A program made the translations under genes and the position numbers. Below the pieces are notes generated by a model. It was given only the letters and a program-made list of their open reading frames with translations. It had not been told where the DNA came from and searched no databases. A DNA stretch of 12,542 bases from Actinomycetota bacterium (GTDB lineage: Bacteria; Actinomycetota; Acidimicrobiia; Acidimicrobiales; Ilumatobacteraceae), in assembly GCA_005800965.1 (NCBI GenBank), contig SYEA01000006.1, positions 1 through 12,542 on the forward strand, in the 5' to 3' direction. Positions 1-6,109 of this stretch are shown one piece after another (position 1 is the first letter of the stretch; each line of letters starts with the position of its first letter).

Positions 1-36
1 GCCTCGGCAAAGAAGCCCGCAAAAAAGAAGCGCTAA
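1..36 (+). CDS. C-terminal end of an unidentified Lys-rich protein (partial)
   Basis: Read from base 1, the frame gives A-S-A-K-K-P-A-K-K-K-R followed by TAA at 34-36. Only eleven residues are visible, so the protein cannot be named. The Ala/Pro/Lys tail resembles the basic tails of actinobacterial nucleoid or RNA-binding proteins. A terminator-like hairpin spans the stop codon, which supports a true gene end here. The frame could also be accidental because the upstream part lies outside the window. Confidence 0.5.
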   Translation, partial: ASAKKPAKKKR

Positions 37-50
37 ACACGCTTTTTCTT
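25..50 (+). terminator. Probable intrinsic terminator overlapping the stop codon
   Basis: AAGAAGCG (25-32) pairs with CGCTTTTT (40-47), giving 8 bp with one G-T pair and a 7-nt loop that contains the TAA stop. The U-run is partly the 3' arm and continues as CTT. The lysine codons of the upstream gene form the 5' arm. Confidence 0.45.
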
Positions 51-110
51 CGTCGCCGACGGTGACGCACGCGAGCAATCGCTGCGCATCGTCGGCGCGG
101 GGGTTCTTCT

Positions 111-1271
111 GTGGCCCTCGTACCGCACACCGAGTGGAGCATCGACTCCTCGGTTCGCTATCTCAACCACGGTTCGTATGGAGCCGTCCCGCGTGAGGTG
201 ACTGCTGCTCAACAACTGATACGCGAGCAGATGGAACACAACCCGAACCAGTTCGTTCGCTCTCACTTGCCAATGATGTTGCGTGCTGCCCGCGCACGCT
301 GCGCAACGGAACTCGGCACAGTTGAAGATCGACTCGCCTTCGTGCCCAATGCATCACAGGGTGTGATTGCCGCTGCCGCTGCCGTGGTGCGACGCGGCAC
401 GAAGATTGCGACCATGACCACCAACTACGGCGGTGTGGTGCTTGGTTTGCGGGCACTTGCGCGACGCGCCGAGGCTCACCTGGTGGAGTTGCCGGCCTTG
501 CCCCCGCTGTCAGCCACGCCCGAAACGTGCGTTACGGAAGTTGCAGACCACATGGGCGATGCCGACGTATTGGTGCTCGACCAGATTGTTGCAACGAGTG
601 CCCAGTTGAACCCGATCGCCGAGATTGCGCGAGCAGTTCGTGCAACACGCCCTGACTGCTTCATCGTGGTGGATGCAGCACATGTGATTGGACAGTTGTA
701 TCCGGCGCTGCCCGCTGGCGTGGATGCGTGGGTGAGTAATTTTCATAAGTGGGTCGCAGCCCCTCGCCCGTCTGCAGCGTTGGTCGCAGTCTCTGATCGT
801 GCTGCAAGCGTGCTCGAGCCATTGGCTGGCAGCTGGAATGCAGAGCGCGGCTTTCCTTTGTCATTCGACCAGCAAGGAACGGCCGACTTATCGGCGTACC
901 TTGCGACACCAGCCGCGTTCGATTTTCTTGCTCGCTGGCCGCGTGAGGCACGCGATCAACATTGTCGCCGCACGGTGAGTGACGCGGCTGAAATGCTCGC
1001 TGATGCCTGGGGTGTGCAGTTGCCAACTCACCCAGACTTGTGTGCGCCGTACATGCGCGTGGTGCCGTTTCCAGGTGAGCGACGCTTCACCCCAGACCAG
1101 GAGAACGCTGCAATCGTTGCTGCTCGACAGCACATGGGGGCCGAGATCGCAGTGACGAGCCCTGGCGACATCAGCGGGGTGCGACTGTCAGCATTTTTGT
1201 ATAACAGCGTGGCTGACTACGAATGCCTACGCGATTTCCCGCAACATTTTGGCACTCCCAACGGGATTTGA
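111..1271 (+). CDS. Class V aminotransferase, isopenicillin-N-epimerase-like (PLP enzyme)
   Basis: A 386-residue protein starting at GTG 111, the usual length for class V (CefD/CsdA fold) PLP enzymes. The N-terminus has the LNHGSYGAVP motif (residues 19-27) typical of isopenicillin-N-epimerase-like members. D188 in VVDAAHVIGQ is the expected ligand of the pyridine nitrogen, H191 follows it, and K213 in SNFHKW is the expected Schiff-base lysine. R358 in GVRLS near the C-terminus is the likely substrate-carboxylate arginine. The fold and PLP chemistry are clear, but the substrate (amino-acid epimerase, desulfurase or other) cannot be told. No strong ribosome binding site is visible, only a G-run about 7 nt before GTG. 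The last codons and the stop are antisense to the 3' end of the tRNA-Glu gene, so the C-terminal HFGTPNGI residues are read from the tRNA T-arm and acceptor region. Confidence 0.88.
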   Translation: MALVPHTEWSIDSSVRYLNHGSYGAVPREVTAAQQLIREQMEHNPNQFVRSHLPMMLRAARARCATELGTVEDRLAFVPNASQGVIAAAAAVVRRGTKIATMTTNYGGVVLGLRALARRAEAHLVELPALPPLSATPETCVTEVADHMGDADVLVLDQIVATSAQLNPIAEIARAVRATRPDCFIVVDAAHVIGQLYPALPAGVDAWVSNFHKWVAAPRPSAALVAVSDRAASVLEPLAGSWNAERGFPLSFDQQGTADLSAYLATPAAFDFLARWPREARDQHCRRTVSDAAEMLADAWGVQLPTHPDLCAPYMRVVPFPGERRFTPDQENAAIVAARQHMGAEIAVTSPGDISGVRLSAFLYNSVADYECLRDFPQHFGTPNGI

Positions 1272-1325
1272 ACCCGTGCCGCAGCCTTGAGAGGGCTGTG
1301 TCCTAGGCCGCTAGACGATGGGAGC
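1250..1325 (-). tRNA. tRNA-Glu (anticodon CUC), CCA encoded
   Basis: On the minus strand the 5' end GCTCCCA (1325-1319) pairs with TGGGAGT, closing with a G-U pair at 1-72. The discriminator is G at 1253 and CCA is encoded at 1252-1250. The anticodon stem is CAGCC/GGCTG with loop CTCTCAA, so the anticodon is CUC and reads GAG. The T-arm carries GGTTCAAATCC. The mature body is 73 nt (1253-1325). It overlaps the stop codon of the opposite-strand aminotransferase gene by about 20 bp. Confidence 0.96.
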
Positions 1326-1339
1326 CCGAACGGCTCACA

Positions 1340-1345
1340 ACGCTA
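1340..1345 (-). promoter_or_regulatory. Candidate -10 element for tRNA-Glu
   Basis: TAGCGT on the minus strand lies 14 nt before the tRNA-Glu 5' end, which fits a start site with a short leader. The same hexamer precedes three protein genes in this window. No good -35 box is visible. Processing of a longer gltX/tRNA-Gln transcript is an equal possibility. Confidence 0.3.
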
Positions 1346-1393
1346 CCGCTGACGATTTTCATTGCGAGTGAGCTATTTGATGAGACAGGTTTG

Positions 1394-1465
1394 TTGGGGA
1401 GCAAGGAATCGAACCCTGAATAACAGATCCAGAATCTGCTGTGTTGCCAGTTACACCACTCCCCA
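1394..1465 (-). tRNA. tRNA-Gln (anticodon CUG)
   Basis: The minus-strand acceptor stem TGGGGAG (1465-1459) pairs with CTCCCCA, with U1-A72 as usual for tRNA-Gln, and U8 follows in its conserved place. The anticodon stem is GCAGA/TCTGT and the loop TTCTGGA gives anticodon CUG (codon CAG). The T-stem is CAGGG/CCTTG with loop TTCGATT. The body is 72 nt including discriminator A at 1394. CCA is not encoded, unlike in the neighbouring tRNA-Glu. Confidence 0.96.
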
Positions 1466-1479
1466 GAGTGTTGCGACAT

Positions 1480-2097
1480 TTATTGTAGCCAAGCCTCTAG
1501 TTGACGAAACCCCGTGATTCGCCCGACCATAATGCCTAACGCTTCACGAACATTACGCCGCAGTGCAGCAGTGCCCTGCGTGACTCCTGATCGTGTGGCA
1601 GACACATCGACAATAAAGCCCAGTTCGTTGGCCACCAGCCGAGCCCGCAATAGGTGATATGGATCGCTCACGAGCACGACATGGTCGATTACGGGGGCAA
1701 CTAGGTCGCGACGTACGGCAGCCAACGACGCAAAGGTGGATGCGCCATTGGGCTCGACCAAAATCGCCGTATCAGGCACCCCGTTGGCGATGAGATATGC
1801 GCGGCCGGCTTGCGCTTCGGTAAAACGATCGTTGGCTTGTTTGCCGCCCGTCACCACGATGAATTCCGCCGCCGCGCGCTTCCATAACAGCATCGCATGG
1901 TCAAGTCGGGCTTGCAGCTGTGGCGACGGTCGACCGTCGTATTGCGCTGCACCAAGCACAACAATGGCGTCCACCGTGCGAGCGCCGGTGGCAAACGAGT
2001 CGTCGCGACCCGTCGACCACACTTGGGCGAGGGTCACCAAGAAATAGACGGCCACCGACACCGATGCCACGCCAACAACGACAATTGCGCGGCGCAC
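1480..2097 (-). CDS. YdcF/SanA/ElyC-type (DUF218) membrane-anchored protein
   Basis: From GTG at 2097 the protein has 205 residues. Residues 4-26 form one hydrophobic segment, probably a membrane anchor after a short Arg-containing N-terminus, with the rest likely outside the membrane. The DUF218 core is clear: DAIVVLGAAQYDGRPS (43-58), VVTGGKQANDRFTEA (81-95), EPNGASTFASL (115-125) and VVLVSDPYHLLRARLVA (140-156). Members of this family are tied to envelope integrity and polyprenyl-phosphate or peptidoglycan homeostasis in enterobacteria; the role here is unknown. I chose GTG 2097 because it leaves 4 nt after the gltX stop and begins right before the membrane segment. The open frame extends to 2193, but that stretch overlaps the gltX C-terminus. 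No clear Shine-Dalgarno sequence is present, so translation probably follows gltX. Confidence 0.8.
   Translation of the reverse strand: MRRAIVVVGVASVSVAVYFLVTLAQVWSTGRDDSFATGARTVDAIVVLGAAQYDGRPSPQLQARLDHAMLLWKRAAAEFIVVTGGKQANDRFTEAQAGRAYLIANGVPDTAILVEPNGASTFASLAAVRRDLVAPVIDHVVLVSDPYHLLRARLVANELGFIVDVSATRSGVTQGTAALRRNVREALGIMVGRITGFRQLEAWLQ
1482..1487 (-). promoter_or_regulatory. Candidate -10 box for tRNA-Gln
   Basis: TACAAT on the minus strand overlaps the last codons of the ydcF-like gene and lies 16 nt before the tRNA-Gln 5' end. It is a good match to TATAAT. No convincing -35 hexamer is seen 16-18 nt upstream. Confidence 0.4.
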
Positions 2098-2101
2098 GAA
2101 G

Positions 2102-3514
2102 TTAGCCAGCGCGGGTGAGTGCAGCGTCAATGCGACGCAGCGTTTCGTCGCGACCCAACACTTCGAGAGACTCAAACAATGGCGGCCCAACACTGCGCCC
2201 TGTCGTGGCCACGCGCACGGGTGCCTGCAGTTTGCCGAGTTTCACGTCGCTGGCTGCGCCAACCACTTCGACCACATTCTTTAGTGCCTCGTGGTTCCAG
2301 TCCACCGTGGCGAATTGATCACGAATCGAGCGCAAGAGCGGTCGAGCCCAATCGGCTGCGAACGCTTTGTCAAACGCTGCAGAGTCGATGACCACATCGG
2401 CCACGAATAAGAAATCGATCATCGCTGGCACTTCCGACAACACCGCCACACGGGTTTGCACGTGCGGTGCAATGCGCAAGAACACACTCTGGTCAAAACG
2501 ATCTGCGGGCCAGGGTGCCTTGTCGGGCGCGAGCCAAGGCTCACACGCCACCACGAATTGCTCGACGGTCATCTTGCGCAAGTACTCACCGTTGAATGCA
2601 TTGAGTTTCTTGACGTCAAAGAATGCTGACGAGTGATTCACCGAAGACAGTTTGAAGTCGGCGACAATCGAAGCAAACTCGACAATTTCGGTGTCACCAG
2701 TTGGTGCCCACCCGAGCGTCATCAAATAGTTCACCATTGCGGGTGCCACCACACCCTCGTCGCGATACTGCTCGAGAGCCACCTTGTCGCGACGCTTGGA
2801 CAATTTCTTGCGCTGCTCATTCACCAGCACCGGCACGTGCGCCCACGAGGGCACGGGGTGGCCCAATGCCTGCCACAGCATCTGTTGTTTAGGGGTGTTC
2901 GGCAAATGCTCTTCGGCTCGCACCACGTTGGTGATGCTCATCGACACATCATCGACCACGTTGGCCAAGTTGAACACTGGTGAGCCATTGCCGCGCAGCA
3001 AGACGAAGTCTTCGATCGTTGAATTGTCAAACTCCACTTGCCCGCGAACTTCGTCGATGACGACAGTCGTGCCGGTCGGTACCCGAAATCGCAGACTGTG
3101 ACCCGGTTGGGCCGTCAACCCACGGTCGCGTGAATAGCCGTCGTAGCCCGGCTTACCCGACGCCTTGGCACGCTCTTGAATTTGCTCGGATGTGAGATCG
3201 CAGTAGTAAGCGTGACCATCGGCCAACAACTTGTGGGCTGCCGCCACGTGCGTTTCTGCGTTTGCCGATTGAAAGTACGGGCCTTCAAAATGTGGGTCGC
3301 TACTGTCAATGCCAATCCACGCCAAGGCATCGAGGATTCCCTGCGTCCACTGGGGCTCGTTGCGCGACTCGTCGGTGTCTTCGATGCGCAAAACGAAGAT
3401 GCCGTCGTTGGCCAACGCCAGAATCCAGTTGTACAAAGCAGTTCGGGCGCCACCCACGTGAAAAAAGCCGGTCGGTGACGGCGCAAAACGATAGCGAGGA
3501 GTGCCAGACACCAC
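2102..3514 (-). CDS. gltX: Glutamate--tRNA ligase
   Basis: Class I glutamyl-tRNA synthetase, 470 residues from GTG 3514 (GTG 3511 is equally possible), the normal bacterial length. The HIGH-type motif lies in RFAPSPTGFFHVGGARTAL (residues 9-27), ExTD-like IEDTD at 44-48, and the KMSKS-type motif is KLSKR at 238-242. The usual Cys cluster of zinc-binding GluRS is reduced to one Cys in YYCDLTSEQI (103-112), so this looks like a zinc-free enzyme. Downstream are ydcF, tRNA-Gln and tRNA-Glu. In actinobacteria GluRS is generally non-discriminating and also charges tRNA-Gln for GatCAB amidation; that this copy does so is inference. The open frame runs up to 3856, but the extra 114 codons are antisense to the VIT gene and lie before the conserved N-terminus. 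A TAGTAT hexamer 5 nt upstream of GTG suggests leaderless transcription. Confidence 0.96.
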   Translation of the reverse strand: MVSGTPRYRFAPSPTGFFHVGGARTALYNWILALANDGIFVLRIEDTDESRNEPQWTQGILDALAWIGIDSSDPHFEGPYFQSANAETHVAAAHKLLADGHAYYCDLTSEQIQERAKASGKPGYDGYSRDRGLTAQPGHSLRFRVPTGTTVVIDEVRGQVEFDNSTIEDFVLLRGNGSPVFNLANVVDDVSMSITNVVRAEEHLPNTPKQQMLWQALGHPVPSWAHVPVLVNEQRKKLSKRRDKVALEQYRDEGVVAPAMVNYLMTLGWAPTGDTEIVEFASIVADFKLSSVNHSSAFFDVKKLNAFNGEYLRKMTVEQFVVACEPWLAPDKAPWPADRFDQSVFLRIAPHVQTRVAVLSEVPAMIDFLFVADVVIDSAAFDKAFAADWARPLLRSIRDQFATVDWNHEALKNVVEVVGAASDVKLGKLQAPVRVATTGRSVGPPLFESLEVLGRDETLRRIDAALTRAG

Positions 3515-3519
3515 AGTTG

Positions 3520-3525
3520 ATACTA
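3520..3525 (-). promoter_or_regulatory. Candidate -10 element of gltX (leaderless)
   Basis: TAGTAT on the minus strand sits 5 nt before the GTG at 3514. With the usual 6-7 nt from -10 to the start site, transcription would begin at or within 1-2 nt of the start codon. No -35 match is evident. Confidence 0.45.
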
Positions 3526-3553
3526 AGCGCGACCGAGCACCTCGCATCGCGAG

Positions 3554-3559
3554 TAACTT
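3554..3559 (+). promoter_or_regulatory. Candidate -10 element of the VIT-family gene (leaderless)
   Basis: TAACTT lies 6 nt before the ATG at 3566, so transcription would start at the A of ATG. No Shine-Dalgarno sequence is present. It faces the gltX promoter across a 51-bp intergenic region. Confidence 0.45.
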
Positions 3560-3565
3560 TGAGCC

Positions 3566-4288
3566 ATGACCGAAACGGGGCGTGCCGAGCACGAAGACCA
3601 CCCCGACCACCGCGGTCTTGCTGGTGGCACTGCACGTGCGGGCATCTTCGGGCTGAGTGACGGTCTGGTGACCAATGTGTCGCTCATCATCGGTTTTGCC
3701 GCGAGTGGCTTGGGTGGCGACGTGGTTCGACTTGCCGGCGTGGCATCTGCCGTGGCGGGTGCGGCGAGCATGGCAGCCGGCGAGTGGGTGTCGGTAAAGG
3801 CCCAGAATGATCTCATCGAACGCGAGATGGCGCTTGAGATGCGCGAACTCATGCACAACCCCCGAGCCGAGACCTCAGAACTTGCTGGCATGTACCGCTC
3901 GCACGGTATGTCAGAAGCGCAAGCCACCGCCGCAGCCACCGAAGTGATGCGCGACCCGAAACGTGCCGTGCTCGTGCACGCCCGCGAAGAGTTCGGCCTC
4001 GACCCTGCCCATCTTCCCAACCCACTATCGGTCGCAATCGTGTCGCTCATCAGTTTTCTCATCGGCGCGTTGCTACCGGTGATTCCATGGATCGTAAGTT
4101 CGGGCGACCAGGCGCGCATCGCATCGGTGGCCATCGGTGTGGGTACTGCAGCCGTCGTTGGTGCATCAATCGCCAGGCGTTCCGACCGGCCGATGCTGTT
4201 TGGTGGGCTGCGCCAAGTTGCCATCTTGATCGCGGCTGTAGCCGTCACTTACCTCATCGGCAGCCTTGTTGGCGTCAACTTATCGTGA
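3566..4288 (+). CDS. VIT1/CCC1-family Fe2+/Mn2+ transporter
   Basis: A 240-residue membrane protein of the vacuolar iron transporter family. The family signature SDGLVTNVSLIIGFAASG (31-48) forms the first membrane helix; D32 matches the helix-1 Asp important for transport in plant VIT1. The second helix has GAASMAAGEWVSVKAQ (65-80) with M69 and E73. Residues 81-150 form the charged cytoplasmic segment with many Glu (LIEREMALEMRELM), the metal-collecting part in this family. Three hydrophobic segments follow at about 153-178, 185-203 and 214-236, giving the expected five helices. The direction in bacteria is presumed to be metal efflux from the cytosol. The stop overlaps the start of the next gene by 4 bp (GTGA), so the two are probably translated together. 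The exact metal cannot be read from the sequence. Confidence 0.92.
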   Translation: MTETGRAEHEDHPDHRGLAGGTARAGIFGLSDGLVTNVSLIIGFAASGLGGDVVRLAGVASAVAGAASMAAGEWVSVKAQNDLIEREMALEMRELMHNPRAETSELAGMYRSHGMSEAQATAAATEVMRDPKRAVLVHAREEFGLDPAHLPNPLSVAIVSLISFLIGALLPVIPWIVSSGDQARIASVAIGVGTAAVVGASIARRSDRPMLFGGLRQVAILIAAVAVTYLIGSLVGVNLS

Positions 4289-4662
4289 GCGAACGAGTCT
4301 CCACCCAACCCAACGTGCTCGGTGGGCCGCTCGAGTCGTGCAGCCTGGACCCCGTCACCGGCTGGTATCGCAATGGCTGTTGCGAAACGGGTGGCGACGA
4401 CACCGGTGTGCACACCGTGTGTGCAATCATGACCGATGAGTTTCTCGAGTTCTCCAAAGCCGCCGGCAACGACTTGTCGACACCGATGCCGCAATACGGT
4501 TTTGCTGGGCTCAAAGCCGGCGACCAGTGGTGTTTGTGTGCAGGACGCTGGCAAGAAGCCTTCGAAGCGGGCAAAGCACCCCGTGTGCGCTTGCGGTCAA
4601 CACATGCGCTCACGCTGGAGTTCGTGCGGTTGGACGACCTGCGAAAACTGGCTATCGACTAA
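4285..4662 (+). CDS. DUF2237 family protein
   Basis: A 125-residue protein starting at GTG 4285, inside the end of the VIT gene (GTGA overlap). The DUF2237 pattern runs through the whole length: NVLGGPLESCSLDPVTGWYRNG (10-31), CCETGGDDTGVHTVCAIMT (32-50), EFLEFSKAAGNDLSTP (52-67), GLKAGDQWCLCAGRWQEA (75-92) and the TH-A-L segment near residue 108. Conserved cysteines C19, C32, C33, C46, C84 and C86 are notable for so small a protein and suggest metal or redox chemistry. The family has no established function. Coupling to a metal transporter is a hint towards metal handling, which is inference only. The gene ends by overlapping, tail to tail by 4 bp, the convergent gene on the other strand. 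Confidence 0.88.
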   Translation: MSERVSTQPNVLGGPLESCSLDPVTGWYRNGCCETGGDDTGVHTVCAIMTDEFLEFSKAAGNDLSTPMPQYGFAGLKAGDQWCLCAGRWQEAFEAGKAPRVRLRSTHALTLEFVRLDDLRKLAID

Positions 4663-5183
4663 GCGCCGACCAGCGCGCGCCACGAGTTGGGCATAGCTTT
4701 TTTCACCATCTCGGGCGTCATGATGATCGTTGATTCCGGCACCATGTCGACTATCTGGCGGGCTTCCACATAGTGGTGCACCACGTTGCCGACGCCAGCA
4801 AACACGCTCTTGCGCACGGCCACCAATTCCGCCGGTGGCGTGTCTAGAAAATATCCCCAAATCGTGAGTGCAATATCCAGGTCGTGGATGACCGGAGCGC
4901 GACCGAAATGTGAAGCGCGGCGCAAGGCGATGCCGATGCAACCCTGAATCGCGTCATCCACATGTTCACCTGCAGACACCTTGATACGTGGGCGCATTCG
5001 CTCGGCCAACTTCAACACATAGCCCTGGTCTGGGCCAGGGTGGCCAAGCCGGTCGGCGCGGGGCTGGCGACCTGTTACCGATGCCTTGCGGGTGTTGGTC
5101 CACGGTGCGGGCACGAATTCGGGCGAGGTGTAGGCCCGCGGACGATCAGTTGGGTTGACCGGGGTATGTTTCGGTGCTGCCAC
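4659..5183 (-). CDS. Conserved-looking hypothetical protein next to the B12 regulator
   Basis: A 174-residue protein starting at GTG 5183, 15 nt after the stop of the B12-regulator gene, so probably its operon partner. Residues 1-53 are Pro/Arg-rich, probably disordered and of low information. From residue 54 the protein is compact: YVLKLAERMRPRIKV, a helix with GEHVDDAIQGCIGIALRRAS (72-91), then GRAPVIHDLDIALTIWG (94-110), DTPPAELVAVRKSVFAGV (114-131) and a His pair in VVHHYVEARQIVDMVPE (134-150). I see no signal peptide, and the hydrophobic stretches look like buried helices rather than membrane spans. I cannot name a family. A TAGCGT hexamer 8 nt upstream of the start could provide its own promoter. 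Its link to a putative light/B12 sensor makes it a candidate target or partner. Confidence 0.72.
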   Translation of the reverse strand: MAAPKHTPVNPTDRPRAYTSPEFVPAPWTNTRKASVTGRQPRADRLGHPGPDQGYVLKLAERMRPRIKVSAGEHVDDAIQGCIGIALRRASHFGRAPVIHDLDIALTIWGYFLDTPPAELVAVRKSVFAGVGNVVHHYVEARQIVDMVPESTIIMTPEMVKKAMPNSWRALVGA

Positions 5184-5191
5184 GCCGACAG

Positions 5192-5197
5192 ACGCTA
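5192..5197 (-). promoter_or_regulatory. TAGCGT -10-like element before the 174-aa gene
   Basis: TAGCGT on the minus strand, 8 nt before GTG 5183 and overlapping or adjoining the end of the upstream gene. The 9-mer TAGCGTCTG here is repeated before the gene starting at 6445. Confidence 0.3.
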
Positions 5198-5198
5198 C

Positions 5199-6065
5199 TC
5201 AGTCTGTTTCGCTGAGCAGGGACACCAACGTGCGCGGATCTTTCGCCCAGGTATCGGCACCCAGTTGCCGAGCGTCAGCATCAGAAGTCACTGCTGCCCC
5301 GCCGACATACACCATCACGTCGGTGGGCACCACGCGATTGACGGCCGCAATCACACTTTTCGCCGCCGGCAACGACTCACGCAGCGTGACACCAACACAC
5401 ACGGCACGCAACTGGTCGATATTTTGCACCGCCGTGGCAAACGACTCTGCCGGCATATCCGGGCCGATGTCCGAAACGTTCCAGCCACGACTCCGTAGCA
5501 AGTCGGCGACCATCGTGAGCGCCAACCCATGTCGCTCGCCACTCGGGCCACCAATCACGATCGTGCCGCGTGACGGCCCACGATGGGCAAACCGAGCGCT
5601 CACTCGCGCAAAGAGTCGTGCCACGATCGTGCTGGCGCGATGTTCTTCGTGGATGTGCAAGTTGCCCCCTGCCCAACGAGCGCCAATCGCAACGAGTGCT
5701 GGCGAAACAACATCCAAATACAACGAAAACAAGTCGTGGCCGCTATTCAGCGCGTCATCAAGCAACCGTTCGGCACCGACTTCGTCACCGGCCAAAAGAC
5801 AGGTTTCAAAACGTCCAGCCCAATCGGCCGCGGCTCGGGCACCGCGCTTGGCGCGCGCCACGCGTTTTGACCCTGGGCTTCGTGTTGCTGCCGTGCGCGT
5901 CGCAGCGAATGCCCGCACATCTGATGCCAGCACCTGCCATTCGCCATCCTGCTGACGCGCTGCAAGTCGACCCGAGCGAACGTATCGATACACCGTCATG
6001 TAGTGCACGTTGAGTCGCTCGGCGACTTCATTCAGTGACAGCGTGGTGTTTACTGCGCTCGGCAC
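5199..6065 (-). CDS. CarH/LitR-like B12-binding transcriptional regulator
   Basis: A 288-residue regulator from GTG 6065. Residues 8-55 form an excisionase/BldC/MerR-type winged HTH (LSLNEVAERLNVHYMTVYRY, then SGRLAARQQDGEWQV). A basic Ala/Arg linker (56-80) follows, then a helical bundle (about 82-160) and a Rossmann-type cobalamin domain (about 165-285; GGPSGERHG, DIGPDMP, YVGGAAV). The helical bundle carries W131-x9-E141-H142, the W-x9-EH signature of adenosylcobalamin photoreceptors of the CarH/LitR type. H179 in GERHG is in the place of the lower cobalt ligand (E-x-H). In Thermus CarH, H132 binds cobalt after light exposure; here residue 132 is Ala, though H137 and H139 lie in the same loop. 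Known family members repress in the dark and release DNA in light. Targets here are unknown; autoregulation is plausible because a palindrome lies just upstream. The order with the 174-aa gene suggests an operon. Confidence 0.85.
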   Translation of the reverse strand: MPSAVNTTLSLNEVAERLNVHYMTVYRYVRSGRLAARQQDGEWQVLASDVRAFAATRTAATRSPGSKRVARAKRGARAAADWAGRFETCLLAGDEVGAERLLDDALNSGHDLFSLYLDVVSPALVAIGARWAGGNLHIHEEHRASTIVARLFARVSARFAHRGPSRGTIVIGGPSGERHGLALTMVADLLRSRGWNVSDIGPDMPAESFATAVQNIDQLRAVCVGVTLRESLPAAKSVIAAVNRVVPTDVMVYVGGAAVTSDADARQLGADTWAKDPRTLVSLLSETD

Positions 6066-6071
6066 GCCATA

Positions 6072-6077
6072 ACGCTA
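6072..6077 (-). promoter_or_regulatory. Candidate -10 element of the B12-regulator gene (leaderless)
   Basis: TAGCGT on the minus strand, exactly 6 nt before GTG 6065. There is no Shine-Dalgarno sequence. The upstream spacer region contains the palindrome at 6080-6092. Confidence 0.4.
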
Positions 6078-6079
6078 CG

Positions 6080-6092
6080 ACGACACTGTCGT
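6080..6092. promoter_or_regulatory. 13-bp palindrome, candidate operator of the B12 regulator
   Basis: ACGACA-C-TGTCGT is a perfect 6+1+6 inverted repeat. It begins 2 bp upstream of the candidate -10 and would fall inside the -10/-35 spacer, the usual place for operators of MerR-type proteins. It lies in the 44-bp gap between this gene and the upstream one. Binding is inference. Confidence 0.4.
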
Positions 6093-6109
6093 TGCATGTA
6101 TAACTGTGC

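Noticed and set aside
2098..2193. N-terminal extension of the ydcF-like protein
   Set aside because: It would overlap the gltX C-terminus by about 90 bp and adds no recognisable signal; GTG 2097 begins right at the membrane segment.
3515..3856. N-terminal extension of gltX
   Set aside because: The extra 114 codons lie antisense to the VIT gene and precede the family N-terminus RFAPSPTG; a -10-like hexamer sits directly before GTG 3514.
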